A stretch of DNA of 64,000 nucleotides, from the NCBI RefSeq assembly GCF_000423345.1, contig NZ_AUHU01000015.1:1-64000 (forward strand). Reading direction: 5' to 3'. Positions 17,089 through 24,727 of the stretch are shown here, in pieces. This stretch comes from Marinimicrobium agarilyticum DSM 16975. GTDB lineage: Bacteria; Pseudomonadota; Gammaproteobacteria; Pseudomonadales; Cellvibrionaceae. The translations under genes were made by a program, and so were the position numbers. The notes under the pieces are model-generated. The model had not been told where the DNA came from and ran no database searches. It saw nothing but the letters and a program-made list of their open reading frames with translations. Numbering within the stretch: the first letter of the stretch is position 1; every line of letters begins with the position of its first letter.

Positions 17089-17932
17089 GAGCCACCTCGC
17101 CCTGGTGCGAGCGCACCTGTTCCACTTCTTTCAACAATTCGTTCAGCGGCGGTAAATTGAAGTCCCGCTCCAACAGGGTCGGACACACGCCGGCATGATC
17201 GTAGGCCACATCCAGCAGCCGCCAGACCGGATCGATAACATCGGCGCCGTGGGTATCCACCAGCAGGTCTTCCGCTTCCTGATAGTGCCCGGCGATGTGC
17301 ATATAGTGAATGCGCTCGGCGGGCATGGAGCGAATGAACGTTTCCGGGTCGTAGCGGTGGTTGATACTGTTGACGTAGGCGTTGTTCACGTCGAGCAACA
17401 AGTCGCAATCCGCCTCTTCCAGAACCGCCCGAATAAAGGTCGCTTCATCCAGTTCCGGCACCGGCATACTGTCGGTGGTGACTGGCGCGTAGTAGGAGAC
17501 GTTTTCCAGCGCGATGCGTCGCTCAAGAATATCCTGAACCTGGCGTATCCGTCCGGCGATCCAGTGCACGCCGCTTTCGGTAAAGGGAACGGGCATCAGG
17601 TCATAGAGGTGGCCGTCGTCGCTGCAGGCGCTGAGGTGTTCTGAATAAAGTGCAATGCCGTGCTCATCCAGAAAGTGTTTGATGCGTTTTACGAAGTCAG
17701 TATCCAACGGAGCCGGGCTGCCGATGGATAAAGATAAACCGTGGGTAGTAAAGGTGTAACGTTCGGTCAATGCTTTAAACTGCTCCCCCAGGGAGCCGCC
17801 CATGGCCATCCAGTTTTCCGGCGCCACTTCCAGAAAGTCGATGCGGCCATCAGGCGCGGGTGGCAACTGGTTGAGCATTTCTCGCCGCAGCCCGAGCCCG
17901 ACGCTGGCGGGGGAGGGAAAGGTGGTTTTCAT
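17072..17932 (-). CDS. hvfB: HvfB-like MNIO (DUF692) peptide maturase
   Basis: The ATG at 17932 gives 286 residues; a TTG two codons upstream is less likely. The TIM-barrel DUF692 family uses a multinuclear non-heme iron centre to convert peptide cysteines into oxazolone/thioamide or related groups. Expected ligand motifs are visible: FLEVAPENW, THGLSLSIG, YSEHLS, ALENVSYY, LLDVNNAYVNS, HIAGH, DTHG and LLERD. The gene lies between the precursor gene hvfA and hvfC, the known order of hvf-type operons. Expression is probably lower than hvfA because of the hairpin at 17974-18000. Confidence 0.9.
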   Translation of the reverse strand: MKTTFPSPASVGLGLRREMLNQLPPAPDGRIDFLEVAPENWMAMGGSLGEQFKALTERYTFTTHGLSLSIGSPAPLDTDFVKRIKHFLDEHGIALYSEHLSACSDDGHLYDLMPVPFTESGVHWIAGRIRQVQDILERRIALENVSYYAPVTTDSMPVPELDEATFIRAVLEEADCDLLLDVNNAYVNSINHRYDPETFIRSMPAERIHYMHIAGHYQEAEDLLVDTHGADVIDPVWRLLDVAYDHAGVCPTLLERDFNLPPLNELLKEVEQVRSHQGEVAHVSAG

Positions 17933-17973
17933 AGACAATCACTCTATCGCGATAACCGGCATGAGTGGCTTGC

Positions 17974-18000
17974 AAAAACGGGAGCCCGAAGCTCCCGTTT
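17974..18000 (-). terminator. Attenuator/terminator between hvfA and hvfB
   Basis: On the minus strand AACGGGAGC (17999-17991), a five-base loop and GCTCCCGTT (17985-17977) make a perfect 9-base stem that runs into TTTTT and then G. It lies 9 bases after the hvfA stop and about 40 bases before hvfB. Partial termination here would yield much more precursor than enzyme. This is the usual arrangement in ribosomal-peptide operons; the effect is inferred. Confidence 0.8.
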
Positions 18001-18008
18001 CGCCAGGC

Positions 18009-18329
18009 TCAGGACTCGCTTTTGCCTTCGCCGCACTTACCTTCACCACACTTGCCTTCACCGTCTTTGTGGCGCTCTTTCTTCTCGCCTTTTTTCTCAC
18101 CGCATTTGCCTTCGCCACACTTACCTTCAGCGTCCTTTTCCTTCTTCTCACCACACTTGGCTTCACCGCATTTGCCTTCCCCGCCAGCATGGTTATCGGC
18201 CACTTGGGTGTAACCACTGCTCATGGGCTCAGCCACAAAGGGGTTTTCAGCGACAGCGGCCTGGCTGCCCAGGCCCATCAGGAAAGCGGCACTGGCGGAA
18301 GCAATCAAGGGTTTCTTCATGGATTTCAT
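18009..18329 (-). CDS. hvfA: HvfA-like cysteine-repeat RiPP precursor (copper-binding type)
   Basis: The 106-residue peptide starts at the ATG preceded by AAGGAG. It has a Sec signal peptide (cut near QAAVA-ENPF), a short spacer and a lysine/glutamate-rich core. The core contains six KCGE units: five EGKCG and one EAKCG. EGKC(G) repeats are the substrate motif of HvfB-type MNIO enzymes, which convert the cysteine in Haemophilus HvfA to an oxazolone/thioamide that binds copper. No other cysteines occur, so all six are candidate modification sites. The Sec signal implies export after modification. Followed by hvfB and hvfC. Confidence 0.9.
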   Translation of the reverse strand: MKSMKKPLIASASAAFLMGLGSQAAVAENPFVAEPMSSGYTQVADNHAGGEGKCGEAKCGEKKEKDAEGKCGEGKCGEKKGEKKERHKDGEGKCGEGKCGEGKSES

Positions 18330-18586
18330 GGTCTTACTCCTTCAACGTTTGCAAAATAATTATGGAATGAATGCGTCACTCAAGGGCTGTTACTACCGCG
18401 GGCCCTTCCTGGATCATAACGCAAAACTCAGACAACAACAGTCCCGACAAATCAGGCGCCGAATTCACGGATTGCGACGCCCGTCACAAAATGAATTTTG
18501 CCGGGGGTGTGTTGACTGTACCTGAGTCGGGGTGACCCGAGTTTTCTTACAACGGTTGTTCGAGAATCATGTCCCGGTCAACCCAC

Positions 18587-19786
18587 TCAAGGCAAATAAA
18601 CGCGGGCGAAAACGGCCTTGAGGTAGTCGGTTTCGGGAATGGCCGGGTGCACCGGATGGTCGGCACTCTGCCCGCCCTGGGCGATGATCTGCACGTGGCG
18701 GTCCAGATGTCGGCCGGCGCCGCGGACGATATCCACCAGCGTCTCTCTCGGCAAATGCATGGAACAGGAAGCGGAGACCAACAGCCCGTCCTTGCCCAGC
18801 AGGCGAATGGCCAGTTCATTGATGTGTCGGTAGGCGGCTTCCCCGGCTTTCTGGTCTTTGCGACGTTTGATGAAAGCGGGCGGGTCCAGTACCACAACGT
18901 CGAAGGTCTCGCCGTCCAGAATCAGGGCCTTCAGCACATCAATGGCTTTGCCCTGAATGGTACTGACTTTCTCGCTCACCCAGTTGCGTTCGGCATTGGC
19001 GGTCACGCCCTTGAGCGCGGATTCCGAGGAGTCGACACAGACCACGGACTCGGCGCCGGCGCAGGCCGCTTCGACGCCCCAGCCGCCCATGTAGGAAAAG
19101 ACATCCAGCACCCGCTTGCCGCGGCAGAGTTTCTGCAGGTGCGCCCGGTTCTCCCGGTGGTCGTAGAACCAGCCGGTTTTCTGTCCGGCCCCGAGGGGCA
19201 CGTCAAAGTGCGCGCCGTTCTCCACCAGGCTCACAGCGGCTGGCGGCTCGCCGAAGGCCGCCTCACGATACCTCGGCAGCCCTTCCAGCTCACGGGCGCC
19301 GTGATCGTTGTCCAACCAGATGCTGTTGGGCTTGAGGCACTGGATCAACGCTTCGATAACCGCCTCTTTCTGCCGCTCCATGCCGGCGCTGGCGATCTGC
19401 ACGACCAGATCGTCGCCGAAACGGTCGACAACCAACCCCGGCAGCAGATCGGAGTCCCCGTATATCAATCGATAAAACGGCTCTTCATAACAGAGTTGGC
19501 GCAGGGCAAGCGCCTGATTGATACGGTGTACCAATAACGACCGATCCAGCCCCTGAGCCGGGTCCCGGCCAATCATGCGCCCGCAGATCAAGCCGTTGGG
19601 GTTGATCAATGCCACCCCCAGGCTCTTGCCGTTGTCGGCGCAGATCAGGGCCTGATCCCCCGCTTCAAAGCTTTTCAGCGGCGTCTGGGCGACGTCCACT
19701 TCGTTGCTGTAGACCCACAAGTGGCCGCGTTTGAGGCGACGGTCGGCGTTTTTTTTCAGGACGAGGCGAGGCAAGGACACAAACAT
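18587..19786 (-). CDS. rlmI: 23S rRNA m5C methyltransferase, RlmI-like
   Basis: The 399 residues have an N-terminal PUA-type RNA-binding domain (about 1-75, with HLWVYSNEV). A class I SAM methyltransferase domain follows: GWFYDHRENR, RVLDVFSYMGGWGVEAA, VVCVDSSESAL, VVLDPPAFIKRR and SASCSMHL. The cysteine in SCS and the DPPAF loop fit m5C chemistry; the family methylates C1962 of 23S rRNA. Length equals E. coli RlmI. Monocistronic on the minus strand. Confidence 0.9.
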   Translation of the reverse strand: MFVSLPRLVLKKNADRRLKRGHLWVYSNEVDVAQTPLKSFEAGDQALICADNGKSLGVALINPNGLICGRMIGRDPAQGLDRSLLVHRINQALALRQLCYEEPFYRLIYGDSDLLPGLVVDRFGDDLVVQIASAGMERQKEAVIEALIQCLKPNSIWLDNDHGARELEGLPRYREAAFGEPPAAVSLVENGAHFDVPLGAGQKTGWFYDHRENRAHLQKLCRGKRVLDVFSYMGGWGVEAACAGAESVVCVDSSESALKGVTANAERNWVSEKVSTIQGKAIDVLKALILDGETFDVVVLDPPAFIKRRKDQKAGEAAYRHINELAIRLLGKDGLLVSASCSMHLPRETLVDIVRGAGRHLDRHVQIIAQGGQSADHPVHPAIPETDYLKAVFARVYLP

Positions 19787-19803
19787 TCTCCAATTCTGAC
19801 GGG

Positions 19804-19822
19804 CCGGCCCCTAGCGGGCCGG
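19804..19822. terminator. GC-rich hairpin between lipoprotein gene and rlmI
   Basis: CCGGCCC (19804-19810), a CTAGC loop and GGGCCGG (19816-19822) form a perfect 7-base stem between two minus-strand genes. No T-run follows on either strand, so it may slow RNA polymerase or protect a 3' end; it is not a standard terminator. Confidence 0.4.
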
Positions 19823-19862
19823 TCGTCGGGCATTGTACGCGAGTCAGCGGCTCGGCAGAGCG

Positions 19863-20330
19863 CTATTCTTCCTCGGGAACGGGCAAGCGAGCGCGCTCGG
19901 CAAAGCGTTCCCGGTCTTTCTCGGTAGCGCCCTCTTTGCACTCACCGCGCATCCACATTTCTTCGTAGGACAGGCGATAATCAAGCTCGAGAATGCCCTC
20001 ACGGCAATAACCGGTCACCCGGACCGCTCGTTCGGTATCCGCCCTCAGTTGCCGATAGGCGGACTCGCCCAAAGGCTCGCGCCTGCGGTGCTGGGCGGCC
20101 TCCTTGGGCGATTCATAAACCTGCACCAGGGGGCGACGCATCGACTCGGGCATACTCAGGCGGTAGGTAAACAACTTGCTGGTGTTCGGCAGCACCTCTA
20201 TGGACAGGGTCTCCTGAAAGCCGTGGTAATGCCGTCCCCCGGAGCTGCAGGCCGCCAGCAGTAGTAAAGGGATCAACAAGATCAGCCCTTTTGCGGGTCC
20301 GAATCGTTTCTTTGTGAGGCGAGTTTCCAT
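19863..20330 (-). CDS. Hypothetical lipoprotein
   Basis: The ATG at 20330 gives 155 residues with a type II signal peptide and lipobox (LILLIPLLLLAAC, lipidated at the Cys followed by SSGG). The mature part is short and charged and contains SIEVLPNTSKLFTYRLSM, RRPLVQVYESPKEAAQHRR and GYCREGILELDY. A longer frame upstream has no signal and overlaps the promoter region shared with the divergent gene. No family is recognised. It would sit on the periplasmic side of either membrane. Confidence 0.7.
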   Translation of the reverse strand: METRLTKKRFGPAKGLILLIPLLLLAACSSGGRHYHGFQETLSIEVLPNTSKLFTYRLSMPESMRRPLVQVYESPKEAAQHRRREPLGESAYRQLRADTERAVRVTGYCREGILELDYRLSYEEMWMRGECKEGATEKDRERFAERARLPVPEEE

Positions 20331-20427
20331 GCTATTCCCGTATCTCAAGATTTTATGATCGACGCCGATACCCTTTACCGGAACCCTAAAACATTTCCCC
20401 TGACTTGACCACTGGCGGAGCTCCAAC

Positions 20428-21588
20428 GTGGATCGACACACGCCCCTACACTCCCGGTTTCGCCTGGCCGCCTGGTTGGCCGCCGTGACGCTGACGTTCA
20501 GCGCTCAGGCGGGGCCCAGCCTGCCTCATCTGGGCGAGTACCCCCAAGGGGATTTTCGCCAGAGCAGCACCGCGCCCGATGCAGAGCCCACCAGCGCGGA
20601 AATTGCCCCTGAAGCACTGGGCTTATGCCCGGTCGATACCCGCGCGTATCGCAAATCCCTGCTGGTGATGGCGTTTCCCCGCCGGGGGGACGCCAGTGCC
20701 AACGGCGGTGGCCTTCAGGGTGCGGAGCTGGCGCTTCCGCAATGGCTGGCGGGCCGATTGGCCAACAGCGGCGCCCTGTTCCATCATCAAGCAATCAACG
20801 CCAACCTGCCCCTGGGAAGCCCGGCGGAGACCGCTCAACAGGCCAGGCAACTGGCGCGGGAGCGCCAGGCGCAGCTGATCCTGGCCGGTGCGGTGCTGGA
20901 TCTGGGTATGGCCCGCCCCAAAGACCTGCTGAACCCGGACCTGATCACCCGCGGGCGCAATGCCGCCGTCAGCACCTTCGGTTTGAACGAAGAGTGGGAC
21001 ACTCGCCAACGGCATTTTGTTCTGCATCTTGAGCTGTTGGACGGTGTGACCGGCAATGCGGTGTTTCGGCACGAGTACCGCCTGAGGGGCGTGTGGAACC
21101 CGGACCATCCGGGGCGGGCGAGGTTCGGCACACCGGCCTTTTGGGAAACCGACTATGGGCAGAAGGTCGAGCAATTGCTGACCGAGGCGAGCAGCCACCT
21201 GGAAGAAGCCATTCGCTGCCAACCGCTGGTGGCGAGACTGAACCGCCGCACACCGGGCTCGGCTCCGCTGCTGGAGGCCGGACGAGTGCAGGGCCTGGAG
21301 GCTGGCGACCGCCTGCCCCTGTATCGGGTCAGCCTGCGCCAGGTCCCCGGGGAATACCGGCAGTACACCGCTCATCGGCTTGCCAGCGGCGCCACCCTGA
21401 CGGTGGTTCGCGCCTACGCGCATTCCAGTGAAGTCAGGCTGGAAGGGGACTGGGCACTGTATGGGGAGCACCTGGCGGTGACCCCCGGGCCGGGCTCAGA
21501 GACCGCCAGCCATCAGGCGTCGCCCCCGCCCGACCCCCAGACTGATGAGGCGTCAGGCGAGGCCGGCGAAGCACCGGACGCTGATTAG
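20428..21588 (+). CDS. FlgT-like periplasmic protein
   Basis: GTG start preceded by GGAG at 8 bases; 386 residues with a signal peptide (LAAWLAAVTLTFSAQA). The central region reads RKSLLVMAFPRRG, LPQWLAGRLANSGALF and ARERQAQLILAGAVLDLG. This resembles the middle domain of FlgT, a flagellar H-ring protein. The typical FlgT N-terminal domain appears replaced by a short linker, and the tail is proline/acid-rich. No other flagellar gene lies nearby, so the role is uncertain. Its stop overlaps the convergent secB stop. Confidence 0.6.
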   Translation: MDRHTPLHSRFRLAAWLAAVTLTFSAQAGPSLPHLGEYPQGDFRQSSTAPDAEPTSAEIAPEALGLCPVDTRAYRKSLLVMAFPRRGDASANGGGLQGAELALPQWLAGRLANSGALFHHQAINANLPLGSPAETAQQARQLARERQAQLILAGAVLDLGMARPKDLLNPDLITRGRNAAVSTFGLNEEWDTRQRHFVLHLELLDGVTGNAVFRHEYRLRGVWNPDHPGRARFGTPAFWETDYGQKVEQLLTEASSHLEEAIRCQPLVARLNRRTPGSAPLLEAGRVQGLEAGDRLPLYRVSLRQVPGEYRQYTAHRLASGATLTVVRAYAHSSEVRLEGDWALYGEHLAVTPGPGSETASHQASPPPDPQTDEASGEAGEAPDAD

Positions 21589-22094
21589 GCGTCGGTCGCG
21601 GGAGCGTCGGTAGACTCGCCTTTTTTCTTCACCTGCTGGACCGCCTGAGCGAAGACCGCATCAAAGTTGATCGGTGGCAGCATCAGGGGCGGGAAGGCCC
21701 CGCGCGACAGGGTCGAGTCAATCACTTCACGGGTGTAGGGGAACAGGATCTGCGGGCAGGTGGTGTTGATCACCTGGCTCAGCTGCGCCTTGTCCAGCCC
21801 CTGAATATTGAACAGGCCGGCTTGCTTGACCTCCACCAGGAAGACCACTTTGTCTTCCATGGTTGCAGTGATGGTCATCAGCAGCACCACCTCGTAGTGG
21901 CTCTCGTCCAGGTTGTTCACCTGTACGTTCAGCTCCTGGTCAATTTTCGGCTTCCACGCCCGGTTGAACGCTTCCACGCCCATGGGGGTTTCGAAAGACA
22001 GGTCCTTCAGGTAGATGCGCTTGATCTGAAGGCCACGGGGGGCCTCCTGTGTGGTGTCCGCACCGTTCATTTGGGGATTATTGTCGTCTGCCAT
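21585..22094 (-). CDS. secB: Protein-export chaperone SecB
   Basis: The 169-residue protein has the SecB core: LQIKRIYLKDLSFETP, later VEVKQAGLFNI and CPQILFPYTREVI. SecB is a cytosolic tetramer that holds unfolded precursors and hands them to SecA. The acidic tail KKKGESTDAPATDA and the length are normal. It is followed upstream by grxC and a rhodanese-like gene on the same strand, a conserved gammaproteobacterial grouping. Confidence 0.96.
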   Translation of the reverse strand: MADDNNPQMNGADTTQEAPRGLQIKRIYLKDLSFETPMGVEAFNRAWKPKIDQELNVQVNNLDESHYEVVLLMTITATMEDKVVFLVEVKQAGLFNIQGLDKAQLSQVINTTCPQILFPYTREVIDSTLSRGAFPPLMLPPINFDAVFAQAVQQVKKKGESTDAPATDA

Positions 22095-22160
22095 AAGTCA
22101 AAGTACCGTATTTTATGAGTCGCTAAAGTCCGATATCGGGAGCCGATCTGCCTCAGGGCT

Positions 22161-22412
22161 TCAGCCCAGCAGTTCATCCAGCTTGCCCTTTTTATCCAGT
22201 GCCCAGAGGTCGGTGAAGCCACCCACGTGGGTGTCGCCGATCCAGATCTGGGGCACAGTCCGCTGGCCGCTGTCAGCCATCATCTTTTCCCGCAATTGAG
22301 GGTTCCGGTCAACCCGGACCTCCTCATAGGTCACGCCCTTACTCTGCAGCAACTGCTTGGCGTTGATACAGAAAGGACAGACCGCCGTGGTGTACATCAC
22401 TACCTTGGCCAT
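22161..22412 (-). CDS. grxC: Glutaredoxin 3
   Basis: The ATG at 22412 gives 83 residues, the usual GrxC size; a longer frame upstream is unsupported. Active-site CPFC lies in YTTAVCPFCINAKQLL, and the glutathione-binding cis-proline and GG are in RTVPQIWIGDTHVGGFTDL. It reduces disulfides and deglutathionylates proteins in the cytosol using glutathione. It lies 18 bases after the rhodanese-like gene and before secB, so the three are likely co-transcribed. Confidence 0.95.
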   Translation of the reverse strand: MAKVVMYTTAVCPFCINAKQLLQSKGVTYEEVRVDRNPQLREKMMADSGQRTVPQIWIGDTHVGGFTDLWALDKKGKLDELLG

Positions 22413-22429
22413 GAAACCGCTCCCGCGTC

Positions 22430-22843
22430 TCAGGATTTCACCAGGGGCAGGCCCTGGTTCTGCCATTCGGTCACGCCACCGGCCAGGCGGCGGACGTCGA
22501 AACCTTTCTGGCCGAGCGTGCGGCCCGCCGCCCCGGCATGCTGACCGAACTTGTCGGCCACGACCACGATTTTATCGCGGTATGGTTGAAGCACCTGCTC
22601 ACCTTCCGCCGCCACCTTGGTGTGGGGAAGACTGATGGCACCGGAAATGTGACCGGCTTTGTAGTCCGCCGCCTCGCGCACATCCAGCAGCACCGCTGCT
22701 TCGCTGTTCAGCAGGCGCGTGACTTCATGAGCCGGGATCGGAGGACCGTTTTTGATCCGTTCGCGCCAAGCGTATACCAGCATCAATGCTGCCAAAGTGG
22801 CAACCAGCAGCCACTGCTGACTGAGAAATACAAAAAATTCCAC
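22430..22843 (-). CDS. Membrane-anchored rhodanese-like protein lacking the active-site Cys
   Basis: GTG start; 137 residues with one N-terminal helix (WLLVATLAALMLVYAW) and a single rhodanese domain (AVLLDVREAADYKAGHISGAISLP). At the active-site loop, where rhodaneses have Cys-x4-R, the sequence is VVVADKFGQHAGAAGRTL, with no cysteine. Sulfur transfer is therefore unlikely and a binding or scaffolding role is more plausible. The position between grxC and the divergent gpmI is conserved in Pseudomonas, where it is annotated as a rhodanese-like protein. Confidence 0.85.
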   Translation of the reverse strand: MEFFVFLSQQWLLVATLAALMLVYAWRERIKNGPPIPAHEVTRLLNSEAAVLLDVREAADYKAGHISGAISLPHTKVAAEGEQVLQPYRDKIVVVADKFGQHAGAAGRTLGQKGFDVRRLAGGVTEWQNQGLPLVKS

Positions 22844-23007
22844 GTGTTCGCCGTCCTCAACCTGGGAAAGGGAATCATCCGCCCCCGCAGTACCGGGGCG
22901 GAGCGCGCCGCAGTATACACCATCGGGCGTCTATTTCTCAGCGCCTGGCGTAGAGCATAGGTGTGTTGGGCGCCCCGTAGGCGTGGTGGGCACCTCGCAG
23001 GCATAGA

Positions 23008-23022
23008 GTTACCTCCGGTAAC
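23008..23022. promoter_or_regulatory. Palindrome in the rhodanese/gpmI divergent region
   Basis: GTTACCTCCGGTAAC is a perfect palindrome with 6-base arms and a 3-base centre, followed by a possible -10 TAGAAT at 23027-23032 for gpmI. It could be an operator overlapping the gpmI promoter. One copy only; regulator unknown. Confidence 0.35.
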
Positions 23023-23112
23023 GCGTTAGAATAGGGCCTTTGCGCCCTCAGGGGCGGACAAACCCCACTCTCTCGTTTTTTCATTCAGCGATTCAAAGAA
23101 GTGACAGCATCT

Positions 23113-24663
23113 ATGACCGCCAGCAAGAAACCCCTCGTTCTGATCATCCTGGACGGCTTTGGACACTCGGACAACACCGAGCACAATGCCGTATACAGCG
23201 CCAACACCCCCGTATGGGACCGCCTCTGGGGCGAGCGCCCGAAGAACTTGATCGCCACCTCCGGCATGGCCGTAGGCCTGCCCGAAGGGCAAATGGGGAA
23301 CAGCGAGGTCGGTCACACCACCATCGGCGCCGGTCGAGTGGTCTACCAGAATTTCACCCGCATCAACAAGGCCATTGAAGACGGCGAGTTCGCCACCAAC
23401 CCGGCGTACACGGCGGCCATCGACAAGGCCATCGAAGCGGACAAAGCGGTCCACATTCTGGGCCTGCTCTCCGAAGGCGGCGTCCACAGCCACCAGAACC
23501 ATATTTACGCCATGATCGATGCCGCCGCCAAGCGCGGCGCCAAGAAAGTTTATCTGCACGCGTTCCTGGACGGCCGCGACACTGCGCCGCGCAGCGCCAA
23601 GCCCTCCCTGGAGAAAGCCGAAAAGCAGTTCGCCGAGCTGGGCGTGGGCCGGGTGGCGAGCATCTGTGGCCGCTACTTCGCCATGGACCGCGACAACCGC
23701 TGGGACCGGGTGGAGCAGTCCTACAACGCCATGGTGTGCGGGACGGCGGAGAAAACCGCCCCCACCGCGGTCGAGGGGCTGGCTGCGGCCTACGAGCGCG
23801 ACGAGAATGATGAATTCGTAAAAGCCACCGTGATTGCCGGCGAGGGCGAGAGCCCGGTGAAGATGGAAGATGGCGACGTGGCGATCTTCATGAACTTCCG
23901 CCCCGACCGGGCGCGCCAGATCACCCGCGCCATGATCGAACCGGACTTTGACAGTTTCAAACGCCAGTGCGAACCCAAGCTGGCCGATTTTGTCATGACC
24001 ACCGAATACGCGGCCGACATCAAGGCCAACTGCGCCTTCCCGCCCCAGGAGCTGGTGAACTCCTTCGGTGACTACATCGCCAAGCAGGGCAAGACCCAGC
24101 TTCGTATTGCGGAGACCGAGAAATACGCCCACGTAACCTTCTTCTTCAACGGCGGCACCGAGGCCGAATTCGAAGGCGAAGACCGCATTCTGGTGCCCTC
24201 CCCCAACGTGGCGACCTATGACCTGCAGCCGGAAATGAGCGCCCCGGAAGTGACCGACAAGTTGGTGGAAGCCATCGAGTCCGGCAAGTACGACGCCATC
24301 ATCTGCAATTACGCCAACGGCGACATGGTGGGCCACTCGGGTATTTTCGAGGCGGCGGTCAAGGCCGTTGAAGCTGTGGACCAGTGCCTGGGTCGTGTGC
24401 TCGACGCCACGCTCAAAGCCGGCGGTGAAGCGCTGGTGACGGCCGACCACGGGAACTGCGAAGAGATGTACGACGCCGACACCGGACAGGTCAGTACCCA
24501 GCACTCCACGCTACCGGTGCCGTTGGTCTATGTGAGCGACCGCAAAGCTAAAGTGGCCGACGGCGGTTCCCTGGCCGACCTGGCGCCCACCATGCTCCAC
24601 CTGATGGGACTGGAGCAGCCCAAGGAAATGACCGGACGCAACCTGGTCGAGACCAGCGAGTAA
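23113..24663 (+). CDS. gpmI: Phosphoglycerate mutase, cofactor-independent
   Basis: The ATG at 23113 gives 516 residues, matching the family; an in-frame GTG at 23101 is poorly placed relative to AAGAAG. It interconverts 3- and 2-phosphoglycerate in glycolysis. Motifs seen: metal ligand LDGFGHSDN, phospho-accepting serine about residue 64 in [46 protein letters not shown], and C-terminal NGDMVGHSG with TADHGNCE. Followed by envC after a strong hairpin. Confidence 0.97.
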   Translation: MTASKKPLVLIILDGFGHSDNTEHNAVYSANTPVWDRLWGERPKNLIATSGMAVGLPEGQMGNSEVGHTTIGAGRVVYQNFTRINKAIEDGEFATNPAYTAAIDKAIEADKAVHILGLLSEGGVHSHQNHIYAMIDAAAKRGAKKVYLHAFLDGRDTAPRSAKPSLEKAEKQFAELGVGRVASICGRYFAMDRDNRWDRVEQSYNAMVCGTAEKTAPTAVEGLAAAYERDENDEFVKATVIAGEGESPVKMEDGDVAIFMNFRPDRARQITRAMIEPDFDSFKRQCEPKLADFVMTTEYAADIKANCAFPPQELVNSFGDYIAKQGKTQLRIAETEKYAHVTFFFNGGTEAEFEGEDRILVPSPNVATYDLQPEMSAPEVTDKLVEAIESGKYDAIICNYANGDMVGHSGIFEAAVKAVEAVDQCLGRVLDATLKAGGEALVTADHGNCEEMYDADTGQVSTQHSTLPVPLVYVSDRKAKVADGGSLADLAPTMLHLMGLEQPKEMTGRNLVETSE

Positions 24664-24672
24664 AGAATCGCG

Positions 24673-24696
24673 GGTGACGGCCTGCGGGCCGTCACC
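24673..24696 (+). terminator. Hairpin between gpmI and envC
   Basis: GGTGACGGCC (24673-24682), a TGCG loop and GGCCGTCACC (24687-24696) form a perfect 10-base stem ten bases after the gpmI stop. The following bases are CT-rich without a clean T-run, so it may attenuate or stabilise the gpmI mRNA instead of fully terminating. Confidence 0.5.
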
Positions 24697-24727
24697 GCTC
24701 CCTCTCCCGCCACTGGATACCGACACT

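Noticed and set aside
18515-18550. Plus-strand terminator TCGGG-GTGA-CCCGA followed by TTTTC
   Set aside because: No plus-strand gene ends before it. The stem is only five bases, so it is probably chance.
23026-24504. Long open frame (492 codons) antisense to gpmI
   Set aside because: GC-rich codon bias opens the opposite frame. Its translation is Gly/Val/His-rich with no domain, while the gpmI frame has every catalytic motif.
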